Source: Arthrobacter stackebrandtii
GTDB lineage: Bacteria > Actinomycetota > Actinomycetes > Actinomycetales > Micrococcaceae
Assembly (NCBI RefSeq): GCF_017876675.1
Contig: NZ_JAGIOI010000001.1
Span: forward strand, 496,001 to 560,000
Length of the DNA: 64,000 bases
Direction of reading: 5' to 3'
The notes under the pieces were generated by a model. It was not told where the DNA came from, ran no database searches, and saw only the letters and a list, made by a program, of their open reading frames with translations. The position numbers and the translations under genes are program-made. Positions 38,351 through 49,487 of the stretch are shown in pieces (positions within the stretch are counted from its first letter, which is position 1; every line of letters begins with the position of its first letter).

Positions 38351-38398
38351 GACCCCCTCGCAGCAATGGCCGCCTCTTCGCAGACGCTGTCGCAGGCG
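38351..38398 (+). repeat. 32-bp repeat family, one and a half units
   Basis: GACCCCCTCGCAGCAATGGC at 38351 and GACGCTGTCGCA at 38383, exactly 32 bases apart. This is the only array not in the sense of an adjacent gene end: it faces the array at 38585 across ~190 bases. Confidence 0.7.
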
Positions 38399-38584
38399 TG
38401 CGGTTGCGGCGGCCGGAGTGCCCCGGAATGTGGGGCCGGCCAAGGTATCGAACCGCTTGTCCAGGGGCTGCCACGGCGGCTTGCGGTGCAAAGCCACAGT
38501 CGCCGGACCATTGCAGGTGCTCGCCCAGCACAGCAAAGGCCGCTGCAACAGCCCCGTGCAGACCCCGTGTCCACAACCATCCTG
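38399..38584. other. Spacer between facing repeat arrays
   Basis: 186 bases with no gene visible, upstream of the adaptor operon and downstream of the DUF255 gene. Not obviously similar to the spacer at 34774. Confidence 0.4.
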
Positions 38585-38667
38585 AAATTGGTGCGACAGC
38601 GTCCGGGGAAAACCCGCCAATGATGCGACAGCGTCGAAGAAGAAGCCGCCAATGGTGCGACAGCGTC
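38585..38667 (-). repeat. Three units of the 32-bp tandem repeat family
   Basis: On the minus strand units start at 38667 (GACGCTGTCGCACCATTGGC), 38635 (GACGCTGTCGCATCATTGGC) and 38603 (GACGCTGTCGCACCAAT), exactly 32 bases apart. They begin 13 bases after the DUF255 gene stop and are in its sense. Confidence 0.9.
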
Positions 38668-38680
38668 GAGGGGGAAGGGG

Positions 38681-40879
<2,199 letters not shown>

Positions 40880-40885
40880 GCTTGG

Positions 40886-41266
40886 CTACTTGCTGTCCGG
40901 GGCGGGGCCGTCCGCGTCCGTTCCGGGAGCGGGAGCCGGCGGAACGGCGGAAGGTTCGCTGTCGGCGTCGTGCAGGTAGCTGGCTTCCTTCATGTCCTGC
41001 TCACTCATCATGGGGATGCCCATGTGCTCGGCGGCCGGACCGTGCGAACCTCCGATGTGCTCGCCCTCCACCTGGGCCCGGTAGCGGACGCGGCGGATGC
41101 GCTTGACCATGTCGCGGATCAGGAAAACCATGACCACCACGATGGCGAAGGTCATGACGAAGCCCAGCAGGCCCGGGGTGATCTGGTCCTCGGTCAGGCC
41201 GGGGCGCAGGCCGGGAGGTGAGGGGACCGCGGGGTCCGGGGTGGCCAGCAAAATCAGTGTGTGCAC
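40886..41266 (-). CDS. Small single-pass membrane protein, actinobacterial, unknown function
   Basis: 126 residues, GTG start. One helix (PGLLGFVMTFAIVVVMVFLI) follows a short outside part, then a basic stretch (DMVKRIRRVRYRAQV) and a Pro/Ala/Asp-rich tail. It is found next to mca in related actinobacteria, as here (mca 59 bases upstream). No function known. Confidence 0.75.
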   Translation of the reverse strand: MHTLILLATPDPAVPSPPGLRPGLTEDQITPGLLGFVMTFAIVVVMVFLIRDMVKRIRRVRYRAQVEGEHIGGSHGPAAEHMGIPMMSEQDMKEASYLHDADSEPSAVPPAPAPGTDADGPAPDSK

Positions 41267-41324
41267 AATTCGTCTTTCGTTTCATCCCCGCCAGGATTGG
41301 TGCATGCGGGAAAACGTCCATTGT

Positions 41325-42233
41325 CTATCGTAGGCCAGCAAACAGGTCGTTCTCTGGGAGCGTGGTGGGCACGCGGGACTCGATGAGCGAATAGTCCTCC
41401 CACGGCCATACCTTGCGCTGCATGGCGGGGCTGACGGCGAAGAAGAAACCGTGCGGGTCAACCTGGGTGGCGTGGGCGCGCAGGGCGTCGTCGCGAGTCT
41501 CGAAGTAGTCGCCGCAGTCAATCTGCGTGGTGGTGGGGTGCTTGCTCGTGGGCGGGGTGTGGCCCTCGGTATCGGCCTCGAGCCAGGCGGCCAGGCGCTC
41601 GGCGTAGGGCGAGGCCAGGCCGGCCTCCTCCAGCGCGTAGTGCAGGGCCCGGAAGCGCTGCGGGTTGAAGGCCAGGTCGTAGTACAGCTTGGACGGCTCC
41701 CAGGCGTCGCCGGTGCCGGGGTACTTCTCCGGGTCGCCTGCCGCGTTGAAGGCCTCCACGGAAATCTTGTGCGCCATGATGTGGTCCGGGTGCGGGTAGC
41801 CACCGTTCTCATCGTAGGAAACTATGACGTGCGGCCGGAAGCGGCGAACCAGGCGCACCAGCGGAGCCGCGGCAGTCTCAAGCGGCTTGGTGGCGAAGGA
41901 GTTCACCGGCAGCGGCGGCAGGGGGTCGCCCTCCGGCAGGCCCGAGTCGGTGAAGCCCAGCCACTGCTGCTGGATGCCCAGGATCCTGGCGGCCTTCGCC
42001 ATCTCCAGGCGGCGCGCCCCGCCCATGTCCCGGGCCGGGTGCGGGTCCCCGATGAGGGCCGGGTTCTGGATGTCCCCGCGCTCCCCGCCGGTGCATGTGG
42101 CAACCATCACCTCGACGCCGGAGGCAACGTAGGAGGCCATCATGGCGGCACCCTTGCTGGCCTCGTCGTCGGGGTGGGCATGAACCGCCAAAAGACGCAG
42201 GCGTTGCGCGTCCGGGTGCTCGTTGTTGTTCAC
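41325..42233 (-). CDS. mca: Mycothiol S-conjugate amidase Mca
   Basis: 302 residues. It cleaves mycothiol-toxin conjugates so that the mercapturate can be exported; mycothiol is the actinobacterial thiol. Zinc site: VHAHPDDEASKGAAMMASY (His, Asp) and the His of YPHPDHIMAHKISVEAF. YDENGGYPHPDH and ATQVDPHGFFFAVSP support Mca over the deacetylase MshB. ATG 42233; no strong ribosome site. Divergent from the DUF4307 gene, an arrangement seen in other actinobacteria. Confidence 0.95.
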   Translation of the reverse strand: MNNNEHPDAQRLRLLAVHAHPDDEASKGAAMMASYVASGVEVMVATCTGGERGDIQNPALIGDPHPARDMGGARRLEMAKAARILGIQQQWLGFTDSGLPEGDPLPPLPVNSFATKPLETAAAPLVRLVRRFRPHVIVSYDENGGYPHPDHIMAHKISVEAFNAAGDPEKYPGTGDAWEPSKLYYDLAFNPQRFRALHYALEEAGLASPYAERLAAWLEADTEGHTPPTSKHPTTTQIDCGDYFETRDDALRAHATQVDPHGFFFAVSPAMQRKVWPWEDYSLIESRVPTTLPENDLFAGLR

Positions 42234-42392
42234 GGGGGCTACCTTCGATTCTGGTCAAACTGTCAAGTGGTGAAAATCCCTGGGAGGAACAGCAGCGGCG
42301 AAATCAAGGCTAAACTTGTGGTTAGTCCAGCGCCCCGTTGACTGGGGCGGCCAGCCGCGCAAAATTGCGCGGAACAGACACAAGTGGATGCA

Positions 42393-42830
42393 GTGACAAC
42401 TTCTGATTCTCCAGCAGCTCCCAGCCTAGCCAATCGCTACGGCACACCCAAGCGCAAGGTCTCCAAAAAAACACAGGCCGTCATTCTTGCCGTGGTTGCT
42501 GCCCTGTCCCTGGGCTGGGTCCTGTGGGCATCCCTGGGCATGAACAACGGTGTCAGCAACAAGCTCCTGAGCTACAACGTGGTGGATGCAACCATGACCA
42601 CGGTGGACCTGTCTGTCAGCAAGGCCCCCGGCGACACCGCCCGCTGCGCCCTGAAGGCCATGAACGACAGCTACGCGGTGGTTGGCTGGAACGTCATCAC
42701 CATTGGCCCCAACGCCAAGGATGTGGGCAGCGAAAACGGCCGCACCACCACCGTCCGCGGGGCCATGCGGACCGACTCCCTGGCCGTGACCGGCGTCGTT
42801 GAAAGCTGCTGGATCGCCACGCCGGAGTAA
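42393..42830 (+). CDS. DUF4307 family membrane protein
   Basis: About 145 residues: a short cytoplasmic part (SLANRYGTPKRKVSKKT), one helix (AVILAVVAALSLGWVLWASL) and an extracytoplasmic domain with DTARCALKAMNDSYAVVGWN. Function unknown. GTG 42393 gives the usual MTTSDSP start; GTG 42384 is also possible. Followed by greA after ~190 bases. Confidence 0.83.
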   Translation: MTTSDSPAAPSLANRYGTPKRKVSKKTQAVILAVVAALSLGWVLWASLGMNNGVSNKLLSYNVVDATMTTVDLSVSKAPGDTARCALKAMNDSYAVVGWNVITIGPNAKDVGSENGRTTTVRGAMRTDSLAVTGVVESCWIATPE

Positions 42831-43022
42831 CACCCGCCACGTCATTTCTTGGGTTTATCGACCTTATTGACTAAACTGGACCCTATTACCACCTGCCCCG
42901 CTTGGTCAGTCTTTGAATCTTCAGCGTGTGGCATGCGCACTGCAACGCAGTGTGCTGCCTGCGAATGTTCATTGGACCGCCTGTCGCGGGGCCTTTGCTT
43001 TTGTACACTCAAGGAGAACTAC

Positions 43023-43514
43023 GTGCCTACCACCAACAGTGCGCCTTCCGCATGGCTGACGCAGGAGGCCTTCGACCGCCTGCAGGCTGAACTGACCCAC
43101 CTTTCCGGCGCCGGCCGCGCTGACATTGTCAGCAAGATCGAGCAGGCCCGCCAGGAAGGCGACCTCAAGGAAAACGGCGGCTACCACGCCGCGAAGGATG
43201 AGCAGGGCAAGATCGAGGCCCGCATCCGCCAGCTCAGCGAGATGCTGCGCAACGCGCGCGTTGGCGAAGCACCGGCCGACGACGGCGTCGTGGAGCAGGG
43301 CATGCTGGTTGTGGCGACCATTGCAGGGGACAAGACCACGTTCCTCCTCGGCAGCCGCGAGGTTGGCGCCGGCGACCTCGAGGTCTTCAGCGACCGTTCC
43401 GCACTGGGCGCAGCCATCATCGGCCACAAGGTGGGCGACAAACTCAGCTACCTGGCCCCCAACGGCCGCGACATCGCCGTGGAGATCATCTCCGCCAAGC
43501 CCTACGAGAGCTAG
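43023..43514 (+). CDS. greA: Transcription elongation factor GreA
   Basis: 163 residues. GreA enters the secondary channel of RNA polymerase and helps cleave backtracked RNA. The N-terminal coiled coil has AWLTQEAFDRLQAELTHL and the tip acids within ARQEGDLKENGGYHAAKDEQ; the C-terminal FKBP-like part has SRSALGAAIIGHKVGDKLSY-type sequence. GTG 43023 has AAGGAGAA upstream; the frame is open to 42849 but that part has no family match. A strong terminator follows. Confidence 0.96.
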   Translation: MPTTNSAPSAWLTQEAFDRLQAELTHLSGAGRADIVSKIEQARQEGDLKENGGYHAAKDEQGKIEARIRQLSEMLRNARVGEAPADDGVVEQGMLVVATIAGDKTTFLLGSREVGAGDLEVFSDRSALGAAIIGHKVGDKLSYLAPNGRDIAVEIISAKPYES

Positions 43515-43540
43515 CCTCAACGCGCCTTTCGGCGCGCCCG

Positions 43541-43590
43541 GACCCGGGCGGGCTTTACCATTAGTGGTGAAGCCCGCCCGGGTCTTTTTT
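43541..43590 (+). terminator. Intrinsic terminator after greA
   Basis: A 20-base arm GACCCGGGCGGGCTTTACCA pairs with TGGTGAAGCCCGCCCGGGTC (one G-T pair) around TTAG, then six T. Confidence 0.95.
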
Positions 43591-43611
43591 GCCTGAACTC
43601 CGCCCCACGCC

Positions 43612-43676
43612 TATGACGCAGTTGTTGCAGTGGAATGCGCTTGCCAGGGCGAATTCAGTGCAATAACTGCGTCATA
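43612..43676 (+). repeat. 65-bp inverted-repeat element, copy 3
   Basis: Begins TATGACGCA and ends TGCGTCATA, exactly 65 bp, with GCGCTTGCC in the middle. It lies between the greA terminator and the ilvA 3' end (convergent). Confidence 0.9.
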
Positions 43677-43702
43677 GACGTGCGCGGGCGGAGCGAGCCG
43701 GG

Positions 43703-44941
43703 CTAGTGCACCACGATCGGCTGGAAGCCCTCGGCGCGCAGTGCAGTCAGCACCAGTTCGCAGTGCTCGTGGCCCTTGGTTTCCAGGTTCACGGTGATGG
43801 AGACGTCGCCCATGGAGATGGAGCCTCCCACGCGGGTGTGGTCCACGCCGGTGACGTTGGCATCGTTCTCGGCGATGATGCGTGAGATTGTGGCGAGCGA
43901 GCCCGGACGGTCGTTGAGCATCATGCGCACCGTCATGAAGCGCCCGGCCGCAGCGAGACCGCGCTGGATGACCTTCAACATGAGCATGGGGTCGATGTTG
44001 CCGCCGGAGAGGATCACCGCAGTGGTGCCGGGGTTCTCGATCTTGCCCTCCATGAGCGCGGCAACGCCCACGGCGCCGGCCGGCTCAACCACCATCTTGG
44101 AGCGTTCCAGCAGGAAGATCAGGGCGCGCGCCAGCGAGTCCTCGCTGACAGTGATGACGTCGTCCACGAGCTCGCGGATGATGGAGAACGGCAGCTGGCC
44201 CGGACGCCCCACGGCGATGCCGTCGGCCATGGTGGAGACCTTCTTCAGGGGCACCAGCGCATCGGCAGCCAGGGACGGAGGGTAGGCGGCAGCGTTCTCC
44301 GCCTGCACGCCGATGACGCGGATCTCGCGCCCCAGCTCCTTCGCGCGCGCCTTCACGGCAACCGCCACACCGGCCAGCAGCCCGCCGCCGCCGACGCCCA
44401 TGATGATCGTGTCCACGTTCGGGACCTGGTCCAGGATCTCCAGCCCGATGGTCCCCTGCCCGGCCACCACGTCAACGTTGTTGAACGGGTGCACAAACAC
44501 GGCGCCGGTCTCGTTGGCGTAGCGCTCGGCCTCGGCCAGCGACTCGTCCACGTTGTAGCCGTGCAGCACCACCTCGGCGCCATGCCCGCGCGTGGCCGCC
44601 AGCTTGGGCAGCGCCACGCCAACAGGCATGTAGATCCGGGCCTTGATGCCCAGCGCCTTGGCCGCCACGGCCACACCCTGCGCATGGTTTCCGGCGGATG
44701 CCGCCACCACGCCGCGCGCCCGTTCCTCAGGCGAGAGCCGCGCCATGCGAACATACGCACCGCGCACCTTGAACGAGCCCGCGCGCTGCAGGTTCTCGCA
44801 CTTGAAGAACACCTCCGAGCCCGTCATGCGCCCCAGCGCCCGCGAACTCTCAATCGGGGTGAGCGCAATAATCTCCTGCAGCAGCTCCCGAGCCTGTTCA
44901 ACATCTGCAAGGGTGACGGGGAGATCGCTGGTTGCGTTCAC
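43703..44941 (-). CDS. ilvA: Threonine ammonia-lyase with one ACT-like domain
   Basis: 412 residues. PLP enzyme making 2-oxobutanoate and ammonia from threonine, the entry to isoleucine. PLP lysine in RAGSFKVRGAYVRM; the phosphate-binding glycine loop in IIMGVGGGGLLAGVAVAV. The C-terminal ~80 residues (FMTVRMMLNDRPGSLATISR) form one ACT-type domain, shorter than E. coli IlvA and like the TdcB-plus-ACT class. GTG 44941 was chosen; the open frame continues upstream through low-complexity sequence into the next gene. The AI-2E gene lies upstream on the same strand. Confidence 0.94.
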   Translation of the reverse strand: MNATSDLPVTLADVEQARELLQEIIALTPIESSRALGRMTGSEVFFKCENLQRAGSFKVRGAYVRMARLSPEERARGVVAASAGNHAQGVAVAAKALGIKARIYMPVGVALPKLAATRGHGAEVVLHGYNVDESLAEAERYANETGAVFVHPFNNVDVVAGQGTIGLEILDQVPNVDTIIMGVGGGGLLAGVAVAVKARAKELGREIRVIGVQAENAAAYPPSLAADALVPLKKVSTMADGIAVGRPGQLPFSIIRELVDDVITVSEDSLARALIFLLERSKMVVEPAGAVGVAALMEGKIENPGTTAVILSGGNIDPMLMLKVIQRGLAAAGRFMTVRMMLNDRPGSLATISRIIAENDANVTGVDHTRVGGSISMGDVSITVNLETKGHEHCELVLTALRAEGFQPIVVH

Positions 44942-45023
44942 GATTTGGTTCTCTTTCTCATAGGAAATGATGGTGGTGCAGTTCTCCGCCCACTCACGGC
45001 GGGAGTTTGGGGGCCTTGCGGCG

Positions 45024-46337
45024 TTAATGGTCGACGGCGGGACCTGGTTCGCGGCCTTCGGCGCCTTCGCTTTTGCCCGGCTCCGGGACGGCCCCAGAGG
45101 CGGGGGTGCCTCCGGCTTCGGCAGTGTTCTCCGCTTCGCCGATTCCGGTGGCCACAGTGCCGGGGGCGGCGCCGGCAGCGGCCGCCGCGGCAGTTGCGCC
45201 GTCGGGCACCACCTGCGGCAATCCGTAAATGTCCGGCAGGTCTGGATCGTTTTCCCAGCCGCGCGCGGCAATGTAGCGGATAAACGAGTTCGCCACCGCC
45301 AGCATGGGCACGGCGAACAGGGCGCCGAGGATGCCCGCCACTCCGGAGCCGGCGGCCACGGCCAGGATCACGGCGACCGGGTGCAGGGACACCGCGCGGC
45401 CCATGATGAAGGGCTGCAGTGCGTGGCTTTCCAGCTGCTGGACGCCAAGCACGATCGCGAGCATGATGAGTGCATTGACCCAGCCGTTGGCCACGAGGGC
45501 CAGCAGCACGGCCACGGCACCGGTCACCAGGGCACCGACGACGGGGATGAAGGAACCCACGAAGACCAGCACGCCGAGGGGCAGCGCGAGGGGCACCTGA
45601 ATGATGGCGGCGCCGGCGCCGATGCCGATGGCATCGACCGCGGCCACGAGGATCTGCACGCGGGCGTAGTTGCCGAGCGAGGTCCAGCCCTTGCGGGCGG
45701 CACCGTCGATGGCGGGGCGGGCGCGCTTGGGGAAGAACTTGACCACGAACGCCCAGATGTCCTGGCCTTCCAGCAGGAAGAACAGCAGGATGAACAGGGT
45801 CAGCAGCAGCCCCACCGTGAAGTGGCCGAGGCCGGTTCCCACGCCCAGTGCGCTGCTCAGGATTGCGCCGGTGTTGTTCTGCAGCGCCGCCAGGGCCTCG
45901 TTGAGGTACTTGGTCATTTGGTCGTTGCTCAAGCCCAGGGGGCCGCTGGTCAGCCATTCCTGGATTTGTATCAGCCCTGTGATGGCCTGTTCACTGAGGT
46001 CGCTGAAGCCCACCACCATCTGCCGGCCCACGAGCGCCAGGGCGCCGATGACCAGCAGGATCAGCCCGCCCTCGGCGATGGCGACGCTGAGGCCCTGCGG
46101 CACGCGCCACTGTTTCAGCTTCCTCACCACCGGGCGCAGCAGCGTGGCCAGGATCGTGGCGATCATGATGGGGATGATCAAGATGCTGACCTTGGCCAGC
46201 AGCCAGACCAGCATGGCGGAGACAATCAGGAGGGCGCCGATGCGCCACGACCATGCGCCCGCCACCCGCATCCCGTATGGCACCGCCATGGACTCGTTGA
46301 TGGGACTGCGCTCGTGGCGCTGCTTCTCAGGCGTCAT
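45024..46337 (-). CDS. AI-2E family transporter (YdiK/TqsA/PerM-like)
   Basis: 437 residues with about eight membrane segments. Family features: GALLIVSAMLVWLLAKVSIL near the start, LLTLFILLFFLLEGQDIW mid-protein, GSFIPVVGALVTGAVAVLLA and HALQPFIMGRAVSLHPVAVI. The C-terminal ~80 residues are Pro/Ala/Glu-rich. Family members are exporters of small molecules or sodium/proton antiporters; the AI-2 link is family naming only. ATG 46337 is preferred; ATG 46355 is possible. Confidence 0.9.
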   Translation of the reverse strand: MTPEKQRHERSPINESMAVPYGMRVAGAWSWRIGALLIVSAMLVWLLAKVSILIIPIMIATILATLLRPVVRKLKQWRVPQGLSVAIAEGGLILLVIGALALVGRQMVVGFSDLSEQAITGLIQIQEWLTSGPLGLSNDQMTKYLNEALAALQNNTGAILSSALGVGTGLGHFTVGLLLTLFILLFFLLEGQDIWAFVVKFFPKRARPAIDGAARKGWTSLGNYARVQILVAAVDAIGIGAGAAIIQVPLALPLGVLVFVGSFIPVVGALVTGAVAVLLALVANGWVNALIMLAIVLGVQQLESHALQPFIMGRAVSLHPVAVILAVAAGSGVAGILGALFAVPMLAVANSFIRYIAARGWENDPDLPDIYGLPQVVPDGATAAAAAAGAAPGTVATGIGEAENTAEAGGTPASGAVPEPGKSEGAEGREPGPAVDH

Positions 46338-46515
46338 AACCCAATAATTCCCCATGTGGGACAAATACGTTAACCCGAGTCCATTTGCGCGCGTGGCGGG
46401 TGTCCGCTTCACCCTGGCGCACGAGCCGGCCGCGGCTGCAGTCTGTGCTGCAACAGTTTCCGTTCGACGGCGTTCGGCCGCGGCCGGGTGCGTGGTGCGG
46501 CCCGGGCCCCTGCGG

Positions 46516-47445
46516 TCAGAGGGAGGACTCGATGCCCCAGTTCATGGTGAACGACTCCCCGGGCGCCAGCCAGCGCAGGCCCTCGCCGGAGTTGAACGCG
46601 TTGGCGGGCCCGGTCATGGGCTCCATGGCCACGGCCAGCGTACGTCCCGGGAACTTGTCCGTGATGTACACGTGGACGTATTCCACGCTTCCGTCATGCC
46701 ACAGGCTGACACTGCGCCCGTCCGGCGCCGACAGCGTATGCCACCCCACGCCGTCGTCCGTGACAAGGCCGGTGAAGGCCGTGTCCATGAGGCTCTCGGG
46801 GACAGGGCGGGCGGTGCGCAGGTCGAAGCGGCCCGCCACCGGCGAGGAGCCCGTGGGGATCATGCGCTCGTCGGCCTTCAGGAAGGTGTCGGCGTTGAGC
46901 TGGATGTGCAGTTCCTCGGGGGCCGTGCCGCCAAGGGTGAAGTACGGGTGTGCGCCCAGGACGAAGGGTGCGGCCGCCGCAGAGTCGTTGTGCAGGGTCT
47001 GGGCGACGCGCAGGTGCCCGTCGCCGTCAAGTTCGTAGCGGACCTGGTGGCGCAGCAGGAAAGGGTAGCCGTGCTGCGGGTGGATGGCGGCCTCGAGCAG
47101 CACGTGTTGCCCGTCATGCCCGAGCACGTGGTAGGCGGTGTTGCGCAGGAGGCCGTGGATGGCGTTGTTGAGCGGCACCTCGGTGATGTCCAGCTGCTGT
47201 GGGGCGCCGTCCAGCTGCCACAGCCCGCCGTCCACGCGGTTGGCGAACGGGGCGAGCGTGATGCCGGAGGCCCCGGGGGCAATCTGGTCCTCCGGGTAGC
47301 TCTCCACGAGTGCGGCGCCCCCGCGCGTGTAGCTGCGCAGTCCCGCAGCCAGTGCGGTGACGGTGGCGGTTGCGCCGCCGTGCTCCAGTGTGAATTGCTG
47401 CCCGGTGGCCGCGGCGTGCCCCGCGGCGCTCTCGTGAATGACCAT
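46516..47445 (-). CDS. galM: Aldose 1-epimerase (galactose mutarotase)
   Basis: 309 residues. It interconverts alpha and beta anomers of aldoses, feeding GalK. Active-site patterns: PFANRVDGGLWQLDG, NNAIHGLLRN (His), LGAHPYFTLGG (His) and AVAMEPMTGPANAFNSGEG (Glu, as general base). ATG 47445. Divergent from the deoR-galT-galK operon, so all four genes form a galactose unit. Confidence 0.94.
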   Translation of the reverse strand: MVIHESAAGHAAATGQQFTLEHGGATATVTALAAGLRSYTRGGAALVESYPEDQIAPGASGITLAPFANRVDGGLWQLDGAPQQLDITEVPLNNAIHGLLRNTAYHVLGHDGQHVLLEAAIHPQHGYPFLLRHQVRYELDGDGHLRVAQTLHNDSAAAAPFVLGAHPYFTLGGTAPEELHIQLNADTFLKADERMIPTGSSPVAGRFDLRTARPVPESLMDTAFTGLVTDDGVGWHTLSAPDGRSVSLWHDGSVEYVHVYITDKFPGRTLAVAMEPMTGPANAFNSGEGLRWLAPGESFTMNWGIESSL

Positions 47446-47508
47446 GAGCTATAGGCTACTGCAATCTTCCGGGGTCACCTGCCGGGGAATGCTTGCAAAG
47501 CCATCGGG

Positions 47509-47525
47509 CAAAATGTAAGATTTTG
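47509..47525. promoter_or_regulatory. Dyad between galM and deoR genes
   Basis: CAAAATGTAAGATTTTG is a 6-bp inverted repeat around GTAAG in an AT-rich stretch, 35 bases before the deoR start. It is a plausible operator for the DeoR-type repressor acting on both directions. AATAATAGG nearby could supply a -10 region, and GGAAGG is the ribosome site. Confidence 0.55.
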
Positions 47526-47559
47526 TTTGAATCTGTTAATAATAGGAAGGTGATGGTCC

Positions 47560-48375
47560 ATGCTGGCACCCGAACGCCAGGCACGCATCCTCAAGGAACT
47601 TCAGCTGCACGAGGCCGTGCGGGTCGCGGACATTGCGGCGGTCCTCAACGTCAGCGAAATGACCATCCGCAGGGACATTGACGCCCTGGACGGCAACGGC
47701 CTGCTGCGCAAGATCCACGGCGGCGCCACGCGGCTGGCCCGGCTCAGCGCCATTGAACCGGGCTTCCTGCTCAACGCCGACAAGCAGATTGATGCCAAGC
47801 TGGCCATTGCGGCCCAGGCCCTGGCGCTGATCCAGCCCGGCATGACGCTGGCGCTCACCGGGGGCACCACCACCTACCAGCTGGCCGTGCTCCTCGCCGC
47901 AGACCCCGAACGGCTGCACCAGCTGAGCGTGGTCACCAACTCCCTGAAGATCGCCGAGCTGCTGCACCGCCAGCAGGGCGGCGCAAGCCTGAAGGTGATC
48001 CTCACCGGAGGCGAGCGCACCCCGTCCGAGGCCCTCGTGGGCCCCGTGGCGCGGCTGGTGCTGAACAGCCTGAATACGGACCTGTGCTTTATGGGCGTCC
48101 ACGGCATCGACGCCAAGCGCGGGCTGACCAGCCCCAACTGGCTCGAGGCCGAGACCAATACGGCCTTCATTGACGCCAGCTCCCGCCTGGTAGTGCTGGC
48201 CGACAGCACCAAGTTCCATGTCCGTTCACTGGCATCCATCGCACCGCTGGACGCCGTGGACACCATCATCACGGACTCCTCCGTCGCGCCGGCAACGAAC
48301 GAGCTGTTCACCGCCCGCGTCCCCCATTTCATTGCGGCCCCGCCCGCACCAACCCCCTCCAGGAAGTCATCATGA
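47560..48375 (+). CDS. DeoR/GlpR-family sugar-responsive repressor
   Basis: 271 residues. The N-terminal helix-turn-helix reads RQARILKELQLHEAVRVADI, then AAVLNVSEMTIRRDIDALDG and LRKIHGGATRL, the DeoR signature. The C-terminal isomerase-like domain senses a phosphosugar: GMTLALTGGTTTYQLAVLLA, MGVHGIDAKRGLTSPNWLEA and SSRLVVLADSTKFHVRSL. ATG overlap (ATGA) with galT shows that it is the first gene of the gal operon and probably autoregulated. Confidence 0.95.
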   Translation: MLAPERQARILKELQLHEAVRVADIAAVLNVSEMTIRRDIDALDGNGLLRKIHGGATRLARLSAIEPGFLLNADKQIDAKLAIAAQALALIQPGMTLALTGGTTTYQLAVLLAADPERLHQLSVVTNSLKIAELLHRQQGGASLKVILTGGERTPSEALVGPVARLVLNSLNTDLCFMGVHGIDAKRGLTSPNWLEAETNTAFIDASSRLVVLADSTKFHVRSLASIAPLDAVDTIITDSSVAPATNELFTARVPHFIAAPPAPTPSRKSS

Positions 48376-49487
48376 CCCGCGCCACGACAACCCTGCTGGC
48401 CGACGGCCGCGAACTCATCTACTTTGACGACGGCGCCACCGCCAAGGACCACACGGCCGCGGACACGCGCCCCCTGGACCCGCGCCAGGAGGAGCACACC
48501 GGGGAGTTGCGCTTTGACGCCCTGACCGGCGACTGGGTGGCCATCGCCGCCCACCGCCAGACCCGCACCTACCTGCCCCCGGCCGACCAGTGCCCGCTGT
48601 GCCCCACCACGGGCAGCAACCTCTCCGAGATCCCGGCCGCCGACTACGACGTGGCCGTGTTCGAAAACCGCTTCCCCTCACTGGGTCCGGCCGTTGGAGC
48701 CATCCCGGAGAGCCCCGTGTGGGGCACCACGGGCCGCGCCTTCGGCCGCTGCGAGGTCGTGGCGTTCACCCCCGAGCACACCGGGTCCTTCGGCGGCCTG
48801 TCCACCGAGCGCGCCCGCACCGTCATCGACGCCTGGGCGCACCGCACCGAGGCCCTGAGCGCGCTGCCCGGCGTCAAGCAGGTGTTCCCCTTCGAGAACC
48901 GCGGCCAGGACATCGGCGTGACGCTGCACCACCCGCACGGGCAGATCTACGCCTACTCCTACGTCCCCCCGCGCAGCCAGGTCATGGCCAATGCTGCCCT
49001 GGACTTCTACCAGAAGAACGACGGCGCCACCCTCCTGGGCGACATCGTCGCCAAGGAGTCGGCTTCCGGAGAGCGCATGGTTGCTGAGGGGAAGCACTTC
49101 AGCGCCTATGTCCCCTTTGCTGCGCACATGCCCCTGGAAATCCACCTGACGCCGCACCGCCACGTCCCCGACTTCGCCGCGCTGACCGGTGAGGAGCGCG
49201 ACGAACTCGCCGTCATGTACCTGGACATCCTGCGCACCGTGGACGGCATCTATGACACGCCCACCCCGTACATTGCCGCCTGGCACCAGGCCCCGCTGGA
49301 CTCTGTGCTGCGCCCGGCCGGCCGCTTCCACCTGGAGCTGACCAGCCCGCGCCGCGCAGCCGACAAATTGAAGTTCCTGGCCGGCTCCGAGGCCGCCATG
49401 GGCGCCTTCATCAACGACACCACCCCGGAGCAGACCGCGGCCATGCTCCGCGAGACCGCCGCAACCATGAAAGCAGGACTGGCATGA
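48372..49487 (+). CDS. galT: Galactose-1-phosphate uridylyltransferase
   Basis: 371 residues. Swaps UMP between UDP-glucose and galactose 1-phosphate in the Leloir pathway. The zinc-type motif QCPLCPTTGSN, then VFENRFPSLGPAVG. The active-site HPH-G-Q pattern with the nucleophilic His is LHHPHGQIYAYSYVPPR, and the later PFAAHMPLEIHLTPHRHV is also typical. ATGA overlaps at both ends couple it with deoR and galK. No galE is in this window. Confidence 0.97.
   Translation: MTRATTTLLADGRELIYFDDGATAKDHTAADTRPLDPRQEEHTGELRFDALTGDWVAIAAHRQTRTYLPPADQCPLCPTTGSNLSEIPAADYDVAVFENRFPSLGPAVGAIPESPVWGTTGRAFGRCEVVAFTPEHTGSFGGLSTERARTVIDAWAHRTEALSALPGVKQVFPFENRGQDIGVTLHHPHGQIYAYSYVPPRSQVMANAALDFYQKNDGATLLGDIVAKESASGERMVAEGKHFSAYVPFAAHMPLEIHLTPHRHVPDFAALTGEERDELAVMYLDILRTVDGIYDTPTPYIAAWHQAPLDSVLRPAGRFHLELTSPRRAADKLKFLAGSEAAMGAFINDTTPEQTAAMLRETAATMKAGLA

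Noticed and set aside
42831-43022. Extended N-terminus of GreA from 42849
   Set aside because: The extra residues have no family match, and GTG 43023 has a good ribosome site (AAGGAG).
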